From: CAYPAU01 sp964408825
Lineage (GTDB): Bacteria; Patescibacteriota; Microgenomatia; Levybacterales; UBA12049
Assembly (NCBI GenBank): GCA_964408825.1
Contig: CAYPAU010000007.1
Coordinates: 1-37,489, forward strand
Direction of reading: 5' to 3'
DNA: 37,489 nucleotides
Below, one piece after another: positions 1-6,728 of this stretch (the first letter of the stretch is position 1; each line of letters opens with the position of its first letter). The notes under the pieces were generated by a model, which was given only the letters and a program-made list of their open reading frames with translations, ran no database searches and was not told the DNA's origin. The translations under genes and the position numbers were made by a program.

Positions 1-100
1 GATCCCGGCGCTATTTGTTCCTTTGCCGGTTGACGAGCTTACCAAAAATATCGGATTCCCGTTTTTTCTCGGATCTCTGGTTTTAATTTTAATTTCGTGG

Positions 101-550
101 CTAATCGGCAAAGTAACTTGGCTTTTTGGCTTTTTCTACCTTTTTATTCGGCAGGTCTGATTTTGTAAAAACCACGATAAATGGGATCTTTCCTTCTTTT
201 AAAATCTTTATGCTCTCTTTTGTCTGAGGCATTACTCCATCATCTGACGCAACGATAAGAAGACCAATATCGGCAGCCTGGACGCCCCGCTCCCGCATAA
301 GTGAAAATGCTTCATGACCCGGGGTATCAATAAAAGTAACTGTTTTCTTCTTTCCTTCGTGGATAAACTCTATTTTTGACGCACCAATATTCTGAGTTAT
401 TCCCCCATGTTCCCTTTCTGCAATGTTTGACTTTCTTATCGCATCCAGAAGTGTAGTCTTACCGTGATCAACATGCCCTAGAAGCGTAACTACCGGTGGA
501 AAGAAAGACTGAGGTGTTTTATTAGAATTTTTTTTGTCTTTTGCAACCAT
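101..550 (-). CDS. infB: Translation initiation factor IF-2, N-terminal GTPase part; frame breaks near window edge
   Basis: IF-2 is the GTPase that brings initiator tRNA to the ribosome. The visible 149 residues begin directly before the G domain, so the long N-terminal domains of E. coli IF-2 are absent. Motifs: G1 GHVDHGKT (25-32), switch I GGITQNIG (49-56), G3 DTPGHE (75-80), G4 TKSD (129-132, in place of NKID). Homology stops after residue 143 (about position 122) and this frame ends at TAG (101-103), before G5 and domains II-IV. A +1 frame stays open to the window edge and contains STGKG roughly where SAKTG is expected, so a one-base indel is possible; a chimeric contig end or true truncation are alternatives. 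It follows nusA, the usual order. No Shine-Dalgarno is seen; see the A7 run upstream. Confidence 0.85.
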   Translation of the reverse strand: MVAKDKKNSNKTPQSFFPPVVTLLGHVDHGKTTLLDAIRKSNIAEREHGGITQNIGASKIEFIHEGKKKTVTFIDTPGHEAFSLMRERGVQAADIGLLIVASDDGVMPQTKESIKILKEGKIPFIVVFTKSDLPNKKVEKAKKPSYFAD

Positions 551-552
551 AG

Positions 553-559
553 TTTTTTT
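553..559 (-). other. A7 homopolymer, possible -1 slippage site before infB
   Basis: On the minus strand an ATG lies one base after the nusA stop (TAATATG, ATG at 606-604). It opens an 18-codon frame, MKVGNLQIGKAINLYTKK, that reaches this run as A_AAA_AAA in the zero frame. A -1 slip there joins the frame to ACT-ATG-GTT, the annotated infB start. The same stop-T-ATG junction occurs at two other gene pairs in this window. The function is inferred; simple initiation at position 550 remains possible. Confidence 0.3.
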
Positions 560-607
560 GTGTAAAGATTTATCGCTTTCCCAATTTGTAAATTACCAAC
601 TTTCATA

Positions 608-1852
608 TTAGGTAGGTTTCTTTTCTTGGGATTCTTTTTTATTGTCTTCTTTTTCAGAAGCGGAAACTTGTTCGTCTCCAGATGAATTGATGACAGCTTT
701 TTTATCAACTTTTTTTTCATTTAGAGAATTGGTCAATCGAGTTTCAGAAGAACTGAAATTCGACCCAGGGTCTTTTTTTGATTTTTCTTTTATTTTCGGT
801 GTCTGAATTTCACTTAGCGAGCCCGAATCCTTCATAGGTTTTTCTTCTTTTGAGTGAGCGTCTTCTGAAACCTGTGGTTGACCATTCTCGACTTTCTCAA
901 TCTCTCCTTCTCCTTCTATCTCAATTCTATAACCGGTAAGCTTTGAGGCGAGTCTAACATTTTGACCATCTCTTCCTATTGCTAAAGACAGTTCTTCGTG
1001 TGGAACGAACACGTGTGCAGTTTTCTTCTCTTCCGAAAGTTCTACTCTTACGTTTTTTGCAGGAGATAAGGAGGCAGCTATAAAATCTTTTGGATCTTCC
1101 TGCCATTGAATGATATCTATCTTTTCAAGTCCTCCAAATTCCTGAATAATAGCTTGCACTCTCACACCTTTTTGCCCAACACAACTTCCTACAGGATCTA
1201 TTCCCGATTGACCTGAATATACTGCAATCTTACTTCGCGAACCGGCCTCTCTTGCAATTGTCTTAATAATAACACTTCCTTGTGCAACCTCCGGAACCTC
1301 TCTTCGGAAAAGCCCTTCTAAAATTCCGTTGTTTGCGCGGGAAACAATAAGTTCCTCTCCTTTTAGACCTTCTCTTATTTCAACAAGATAAACGGCGAGT
1401 CTTTGATTGAGATGATATCTTTCACTCTGAATCTGCTCAGACGGTGGCATTACAGCCTCTGTTTTTCCGACATCTACGATAACTGTCGGTCCCGCGAAAC
1501 GTAGAACCATGCCATTTACAATAGTTCCTATCCTCATCTTATAATCTGATAGTATTGCTTCTTTTTCTTTTTCTCTTATCTTTTGAAGAATTACTTGCTT
1601 GGCGGTTTGAGCCGCTATTCTTCCAAATCCCGGAGGAGTGACATCCTTATCATTTAAAAAAATTTTTGCTTCTCCTGTATTCTGATCAAGCTCTGCTCTA
1701 TAATCTTCAACTTCAATTGAGGGGTTGTCTTTTTTATAGGCAGCAAGAATTGCATTTTTTACCGTATCCATTACCACACTAATGTCAACGCCGCGTTCAT
1801 TGGCGACTTGATTTAATGCTAGTGAAAACTCGCTTCTTTGCAATGCCGGCAT
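608..1852 (-). CDS. nusA: Transcription termination/antitermination factor NusA
   Basis: NusA binds RNA polymerase and nascent RNA and modulates pausing, termination and antitermination. The 414 residues show the N-terminal polymerase-binding domain (about 1-100), an S1 domain (107-172), KH1 with GSCVGQKGVR (222-231) and KH2 with AIGRDGQNVR (291-300). After residue 320 there is a Lys/Glu/Ser-rich low-complexity tail instead of the acidic repeats of E. coli. A good extended -10 promoter lies about 85 bases upstream, so it probably starts a nusA-infB unit separate from the Clp gene before it. No rimP is present ahead of it. The N-terminus MPALQRSEFSLALNQVANERG fits the family, supporting this ATG; there is no evident Shine-Dalgarno. 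Confidence 0.96.
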   Translation of the reverse strand: MPALQRSEFSLALNQVANERGVDISVVMDTVKNAILAAYKKDNPSIEVEDYRAELDQNTGEAKIFLNDKDVTPPGFGRIAAQTAKQVILQKIREKEKEAILSDYKMRIGTIVNGMVLRFAGPTVIVDVGKTEAVMPPSEQIQSERYHLNQRLAVYLVEIREGLKGEELIVSRANNGILEGLFRREVPEVAQGSVIIKTIAREAGSRSKIAVYSGQSGIDPVGSCVGQKGVRVQAIIQEFGGLEKIDIIQWQEDPKDFIAASLSPAKNVRVELSEEKKTAHVFVPHEELSLAIGRDGQNVRLASKLTGYRIEIEGEGEIEKVENGQPQVSEDAHSKEEKPMKDSGSLSEIQTPKIKEKSKKDPGSNFSSSETRLTNSLNEKKVDKKAVINSSGDEQVSASEKEDNKKESQEKKPT

Positions 1853-1936
1853 AAAATTTTCAGGAGTAAGAAGTAGAAGAATTAATTTATTTGTTACTTT
1901 TCATTAAGTCTTTTAATCTTAAATTCCTGTTTGTAG

Positions 1937-1965
1937 AGTATACCAAATAAGGAGCTGACCTTCAA
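1937..1965 (-). promoter_or_regulatory. Predicted sigma70-type promoter for nusA-infB
   Basis: Reading the minus strand, TTGAAG (1965-1960) is followed after 17 bases by TATACT (1942-1937), with TGG directly before the -10 box (extended -10). The expected start near 1930 gives a leader of about 78 bases before nusA. It lies in the 223-base gap after the Clp-like gene, which otherwise holds only repeats. Confidence 0.6.
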
Positions 1966-2014
1966 TGGTTCCCTTGCTTTATTTTTAAAATTGCAGAATT
2001 GCTTTTGGGGTTTA

Positions 2015-2041
2015 GAATTTTGAATTTGGAGGTTTATTTAG
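2015..2041. repeat. AT-rich intergenic repeat, copy also inside lepA
   Basis: GAATTTTGAATTTGG (2015-2029) followed by TTTATTTAG (2033-2041) matches, on the same strand and in the same order, 34396-34410 and 34413-34421 inside the lepA gene. Only the 2-3 bases between the two blocks differ. It sits just beyond the 3' end of the Clp-like gene. Confidence 0.65.
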
Positions 2042-2046
2042 TCGTC

Positions 2047-2068
2047 GCAAAGCAAGATCCTGCTTTGC
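2047..2068. repeat. Palindrome after the Clp-like gene, family copy 1
   Basis: GCAAAGCA (2047-2054) and TGCTTTGC (2061-2068) form a perfect 8-base stem around six bases. It starts seven bases downstream of the Clp-like stop codon. A second copy with the same core and the same TTAGTCGT flank is at 4816-4843. No T-run follows, so it is not a classical Rho-independent terminator; it could be a processing or stabilising hairpin. Confidence 0.7.
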
Positions 2069-2075
2069 AGGAAAA

Positions 2076-4418
2076 TTAGGATTTAGAAATTAGAATTTGA
2101 TTACCGTCAGTTAAGACGGTAATCTTATCTCCGCGTTTTATTTCATCTTTTAATATCTTTTGAGCAATAAGATCTTCGATATTGTCCTGGATATATCGTC
2201 TTATGGGACGCGCTCCGAATTCCTGATCAAACCCTTCTTCTATAACCTTCTCAATTAATTTATCATCAAAATTCAAAGTGATATCCTGCTCCTGCATCTT
2301 AACTTTAAGATCCGAAAGCAAGATTTTTGTAACCTGTTTTATGTCCTCTTCACTTAAGGGTTTAAAAACTATGATCCCATCAAATCTATTCAAAAGCTCA
2401 GGCTTAAATGTTCCATCTTTTTGTAAAATTTCCAAAAGTTTCTGTTGAAATTTTTTATCTATTACTGTTCCTTTTTCTACCTCCTCACGGATATACTCAG
2501 ACCCTGCGTTTGAGGTAGCAATAATTATGGCATCCGAGAAAGATACGGTCTTTCCTCTTCCATCCGTAAGTCTTCCGTCATCAAGTACAGCAAGGAAAAG
2601 ATTTAATATTTGCTGGTTGGCCTTTTCGAACTCATCGAGCAAAACTAAGGAGAACGGATTTTCATAAATCTTATCAGGTAAATCTCCTTGCGAGTCTTCT
2701 AGGCCCAAAAATCTTTTCATAGAATCCTCGTCTGAATATTCACTCATATCAAGTCTTATCATCGAACTCTCTCCTCCGAAATATAGTCTTGCTAGAGCTT
2801 TTGAAGTTTCTGTCTTTCCAACACCGGTAGGACCCAGGAACAAGAATGATATCGGCCGACCGTCCTCGGATAATCCTGCTCGAAGTCTTCTCATAGCCTC
2901 CGCAACTCCGGTTACGGCCTGCTCCTGATCTATTAGTCTTTTATGAATCTCTTTTTCAAGGTTAAGTAAAAGTTTTTTCTCTTCTTTCCCGGGCTTTCCT
3001 ACCGCAATATGCGACTTCTGCTCAACCTTTTCTATAATGTCGTTCTCCTCAACTATTGATTTCCCCGACAGAGCTACCTGCGCAACAGTATCTTTCAAAA
3101 GAGTTATGGCTGAGCCAGGAAGGACATTGCCAGGTAAATATTTCTTTGAATACTTAAGAGATGCTATTAAAGCTTTATATGAAATTTGCGTTTTTGCTGA
3201 CTCCATGTCCTCGGATTTTCTAAAAAGCATAGACAGGGCTGTTTTTTCCGAAGGCTCGTTAACTTTTATAATCTCGAGCTTATCTGCAAATGTTTTTCTT
3301 CCTTCAACAAACTTTTTATATGCACCGGGTGTTAATGTTCCAATTATTCTAATGACTCCTCTTTCTAGATACGGGGTTAAGACACCTGAAAGATCAATAT
3401 GAAAAGAGGACGAACCTAAAATATTTTCAAAGGACGGGAGGAAAATTATGATATTGCCGGCATGAGCAATTTCTGCAATCAGGCTATCGAGCCGACTTTC
3501 TAAATCCCCTTGATTATCTGTTCCGGCCAGAAGAGCATCAACTAGAAGCTGGTGGAATCTCTGATGAAATAAATTACCCTTCAAATCCCCTGTAAAACTT
3601 TTTAGTGCAAGAGCCTGCGCAATTTCTGTCCTTCCACTGCCTACTTCTCCGACCAAAATCGCACTTTTACCCTTATACATTCCCTCAAGAAGCTGTTTAA
3701 ACTCTCCCTCTCTTCCGATGGTAACCGGTTTTTTTCGCAAGATTTCAGAAGTTAAGTCAACCATATATTTTTGCGCTTCAATCGTCCATCCGGTTACCCA
3801 ACTTTCTCCTATACCCTCTCCCCAAAAATGAATTCCAGGAGGCTCAGGTAATTCCTCCTCAGAATATCTTGATCTTGTCCACAAAAGAATCTGTAGGAAT
3901 TCTTCCTTTTTCAAATTTTTATTAAAAAGAAGTTTTGTAGTATCCTCGCAAAGGAGTATGCATGAAGCGGCAATGTCGATAGTGGTAACGTATTCCCCTT
4001 TTATTAATTTTACAATTTCAAACGCATTGGTTAAAACTTTATCCATTGGAATATCGATCAATTTTAATTCTGTTTCGTTTAAATCCGACTTGGTGAGAAG
4101 AAATTTGACGGGTTTTGTTTTTATGAGTTTTCGGACAACACTCATAGAACTATTCTTAAAAATTAGAGAGCCCAAGGACGCAAGGGTAAATGATTTAAAA
4201 ATATCTTTTCCATCATTTTTATTGACTCCAAGCTCGGGTTTGACTCTTAAAACTTTAAATCTCATAAACACCTCAAGCATAAGAAGAAGCGAGAGCAAAA
4301 ATAGGTAAATGTTTTGTGGATTCGTTACAACGAGAAAAAGAAGAAAAAGAGCCTTCAATCTTACGATATACATGACCCAGGATTTATATAGAAAATATAT
4401 TAGGGCATAATTTTTCAT
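2076..4418 (-). CDS. Membrane-anchored Clp/Hsp100-like AAA+ protein with degenerate first ATPase domain
   Basis: A 780-residue relative of ClpA/ClpC. Instead of a Clp N-domain it begins with hydrophobic segments (about 7-31 and 36-53), which suggests membrane tethering with the ATPase in the cytoplasm. D1 is degraded: the Walker A position reads GEVGSGRT (257-264, Lys to Arg) and the Walker B position reads IIFLPSFE (324-331), without Asp-Glu. D2 keeps GPTGVGKT (529-536), LLDEFE (593-598), sensor Asn637, Arg finger LLNRF (675-679) and GARPIRR (735-741). The D2 pore loop GYVG is missing. It follows a small membrane protein with one base between stop and start (TAG-T-ATG). Probably a regulatory or adaptor-like Hsp100; classical threading is doubtful. 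Function is unknown. Confidence 0.85.
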   Translation of the reverse strand: MKNYALIYFLYKSWVMYIVRLKALFLLFLVVTNPQNIYLFLLSLLLMLEVFMRFKVLRVKPELGVNKNDGKDIFKSFTLASLGSLIFKNSSMSVVRKLIKTKPVKFLLTKSDLNETELKLIDIPMDKVLTNAFEIVKLIKGEYVTTIDIAASCILLCEDTTKLLFNKNLKKEEFLQILLWTRSRYSEEELPEPPGIHFWGEGIGESWVTGWTIEAQKYMVDLTSEILRKKPVTIGREGEFKQLLEGMYKGKSAILVGEVGSGRTEIAQALALKSFTGDLKGNLFHQRFHQLLVDALLAGTDNQGDLESRLDSLIAEIAHAGNIIIFLPSFENILGSSSFHIDLSGVLTPYLERGVIRIIGTLTPGAYKKFVEGRKTFADKLEIIKVNEPSEKTALSMLFRKSEDMESAKTQISYKALIASLKYSKKYLPGNVLPGSAITLLKDTVAQVALSGKSIVEENDIIEKVEQKSHIAVGKPGKEEKKLLLNLEKEIHKRLIDQEQAVTGVAEAMRRLRAGLSEDGRPISFLFLGPTGVGKTETSKALARLYFGGESSMIRLDMSEYSDEDSMKRFLGLEDSQGDLPDKIYENPFSLVLLDEFEKANQQILNLFLAVLDDGRLTDGRGKTVSFSDAIIIATSNAGSEYIREEVEKGTVIDKKFQQKLLEILQKDGTFKPELLNRFDGIIVFKPLSEEDIKQVTKILLSDLKVKMQEQDITLNFDDKLIEKVIEEGFDQEFGARPIRRYIQDNIEDLIAQKILKDEIKRGDKITVLTDGNQILISKS

Positions 4419-4419
4419 A

Positions 4420-4746
4420 CTAGATAAAAATCAAAACCAAAGTTGCTATCGGCCATAGAAGAAAAGAGATCAAAAAAACCGCCTCAAATAAAAGAACCAA
4501 AATAAAAATAATTGTATCTGCAAGGATAACAAAGGTCTTTATAAAGATTCCCATAAAAATTGAGAATGCTACCAATCCTTTTCTGTATTCGTTTTTCCAA
4601 GGCTTAAAAAATGTTCCTACAAGAAGCGGTAAAGATAGTAAGGAAAGTAAGGCTTTATTCAGGGAGTTAAAAAAAGAAAAAAATTCTCCAGGAGCTTCTA
4701 AATACCAGAATTTCAAAAAAACAATGGGCAAACTAAGATAAAACAT
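4420..4746 (-). CDS. Small multi-pass membrane protein upstream of the degenerate Clp
   Basis: The protein has 108 residues, mostly hydrophobic, with about three membrane segments (roughly 1-15, 30-48 and 58-108, the last long enough for two) and a short basic loop KPWKNEYRKG. I recognise no family. Its stop is one base from the ATG of the membrane-anchored Clp protein, so the two are almost certainly co-translated and may form a membrane complex; that pairing is inference. A 98-base gap containing a palindrome separates it from the metallopeptidase gene. The composition matches its neighbours, and the tight junction supports it being a real gene. Confidence 0.7.
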   Translation of the reverse strand: MFYLSLPIVFLKFWYLEAPGEFFSFFNSLNKALLSLLSLPLLVGTFFKPWKNEYRKGLVAFSIFMGIFIKTFVILADTIIFILVLLFEAVFLISFLLWPIATLVLIFI

Positions 4747-4815
4747 TTTAAACTCTTATTCTAAGTGTAGATTCTTTAATGTTAAATTTCAATCAAACTA
4801 TTAGTCGTTAGTTGT

Positions 4816-4843
4816 CCTGCAAAGCAGGATCCTGCTCTGCAGG
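4816..4843. repeat. Palindrome after the metallopeptidase gene, family copy 2
   Basis: CCTGCAAAGCAGG (4816-4828) and CCTGCTCTGCAGG (4831-4843) form a 13-base stem with one mismatch around AT. It starts one base after the stop codon of the minus-strand peptidase gene and shares core and flank with 2047-2068. No T-run follows. It may separate the peptidase mRNA from the next genes. Confidence 0.75.
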
Positions 4844-4844
4844 A

Positions 4845-6728
4845 TTAGTTCGGCGTACAAATCAGAGGACAAAGCTGAAGATTTTTTTGTCCCGAAGTGC
4901 ATTTGGGATCTTGTTTGCATTCATATGTCGTAACCGGCTCAGAACCAGGATCTTCGCCAGATCCTCCGCCGGCACCGCTAGGTCCTCCGCCGCCGGCACC
5001 GGTAGTAGGGGTAGCTCCTTGCGTAGGGGTAGATCCTGAAGTAGGCTGTGGGCTTGGTTCACCTACCACCGGCGACCCATTTCTCAGTATTAAATCCACT
5101 TGCCAACGAGAAGATGAAGGGGTTAATCTTATCGGATTTGGATTGGGAACGACTTGCCCACTTATGTTAAAAATTAAATTGTATGTCCCCTCACTAAGGT
5201 TAGAAAACTCGTAGTAACCATCGCCCCCCGTGCTTTTTGATGAGGCAGAAGTTCCCGAAATAGCTACCTCGACACCGGAAACCCCCCGCTCTCCCGCATC
5301 TTTAGCATTATTACTATTTGCGTCCTCAAAGGCGTAGCCGAAAATAGAATAAGAAACAGGCGCTGTTGTCACAGTGGGAGCCGTAGTGGTATTAGGGAAT
5401 GTCGGAATAGGTGTTACCCCTCCCGAACAGTTTTGATATTTGGGCAATATCTGAGTTCGAAGCCAAGCCTTCTCAACAGGGTCAAATTCTCCCCGACCGC
5501 AATTTGCTTCACTCATAATACTACCGCTGTACCCTGATCCTCCACAGTCTCTTGGATATGGAGCATATAAGTATTGCGACGTACAACCCAGATAACCTCC
5601 TCCCCCCGTAATATTGGTCCAGAAATTCTGTCCCTCCGGTTTGTCGCTACAATTACTTTCAGAAGAAGAGGTACTTTTTATAGTTGAATTCGAGCTATCG
5701 GCTCCATAGATATAACGATCCCATAAATATCCTACTCCATGTCCTAAAACCTCATGTGGAGCTACATTACCCAACTGAAGTTTTGTTGCAAAAATACCAA
5801 GATTTCCTCCTTTTCCATTAAAGGCTCCGAGAATCTGACCTGTCCCTTGAGGATGCCCTAATGTATCGGTTAAAATCACCAGTTTTAGATGGTCGCTGTC
5901 AAGACCCTGAAAATCGGGAAATCTTGCAAAGGTTTCATTTCTTACCTTACTCCAAGTTGAAGAAGATTCAAAACAATTAATATTCATATATTGTCCGTTT
6001 GTGCAACCAAGAGGCGCGGTATTAAAGACGCTCTGAATCTCAATCATTCCTGGATTTTCTGTATAAGGAGAAAGGGTCTGAAACCTATTTGCTACTTGGG
6101 AAACTACCTGATCAAATTTTGTCTCATCTGTAAATCCGTCGCTTATAAATACAACTTTAACGTTGGTTGTACAGACTTGGCTTTGTGCAAAAACCTCTTT
6201 TATGAGGCCGAAGCTTGTAATTTTGGAAAAAGTAAATTCAAGCACCTTAATATCATTTTTAAAAATTTCGGCTCTCTCGGCATTTGAGAAATAAGGTACA
6301 TAAACAATGCTTTCAAGAACCTTAGGCTGAGGCGGGAGCGTAAAGCCTGATTTTGTAGCCTCGGGAGGAACATAAATATTATATACAATTTCTTCCGCTA
6401 TATGAATGTCGGTCGTATAAATAATTTTATTGTTGTTATCAAATACTTTAAGTTGGTATGGAGAAAGCCCCACTGAAGATGCGGTTGCTCTTCCTTCCAT
6501 AAGCTTTGTTCTTTTAACCATAAGATTCTTATTTTCGGTGTTATATTCAAGTACTACTTCCCACATCTTTGAGGCAGAAGCCGGAATTTTTTCTTCAACT
6601 CTATTTCTTGAAGCGACAAAAACAGAGAGCGGAACAAAAACTAAAATAAGAAGAACTAGTAAAAGGAATATTTTTTGAATTTTTGTAAGTTTATTAAGAG
6701 TTTGTCTTACAAAATTAAACAGTTTCAT
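4845..6728 (-). CDS. Exported M64-like zinc metallopeptidase with SdrD/Cna-B-like domain
   Basis: The 627 residues begin with a basic N-terminus and one hydrophobic segment (19-39), a signal peptide or anchor, so the rest is outside the cell. An extracellular region (45-180) precedes a domain resembling IgA peptidase M64: ISDGFTDETKF (195-205), HEVLGHGVGYLWDRY (325-339) and a Met-turn-like SIMSEANCG (403-411). The zinc motif is HExxxH, one residue longer than HExxH; the HExxGH form is known from M49. A beta-sandwich of SdrD/Cna-B type follows (460-548, FGYAFEDANSNNAKDAGE), then a Pro/Thr/Gly linker and a Cys-rich tail (603-624). Its ATG overlaps the upstream Clp stop (ATGA), indicating translational coupling. 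Substrate unknown; activity is inferred from the motif. Confidence 0.78.
   Translation of the reverse strand: MKLFNFVRQTLNKLTKIQKIFLLLVLLILVFVPLSVFVASRNRVEEKIPASASKMWEVVLEYNTENKNLMVKRTKLMEGRATASSVGLSPYQLKVFDNNNKIIYTTDIHIAEEIVYNIYVPPEATKSGFTLPPQPKVLESIVYVPYFSNAERAEIFKNDIKVLEFTFSKITSFGLIKEVFAQSQVCTTNVKVVFISDGFTDETKFDQVVSQVANRFQTLSPYTENPGMIEIQSVFNTAPLGCTNGQYMNINCFESSSTWSKVRNETFARFPDFQGLDSDHLKLVILTDTLGHPQGTGQILGAFNGKGGNLGIFATKLQLGNVAPHEVLGHGVGYLWDRYIYGADSSNSTIKSTSSSESNCSDKPEGQNFWTNITGGGGYLGCTSQYLYAPYPRDCGGSGYSGSIMSEANCGRGEFDPVEKAWLRTQILPKYQNCSGGVTPIPTFPNTTTAPTVTTAPVSYSIFGYAFEDANSNNAKDAGERGVSGVEVAISGTSASSKSTGGDGYYEFSNLSEGTYNLIFNISGQVVPNPNPIRLTPSSSRWQVDLILRNGSPVVGEPSPQPTSGSTPTQGATPTTGAGGGGPSGAGGGSGEDPGSEPVTTYECKQDPKCTSGQKNLQLCPLICTPN

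Noticed and set aside
2..160. Plus-strand hydrophobic open frame at the window start that looks like a membrane protein end
   Set aside because: It runs antisense to Lys/Arg-rich codons of infB and its continuation, which automatically gives Phe/Leu-rich translation. It also overlaps confirmed IF-2 sequence.
4897..5214. Pro-rich plus-strand open frame antisense to the metallopeptidase
   Set aside because: Its composition mirrors the Gly/Thr-rich linker on the coding strand; no start signal and no family.
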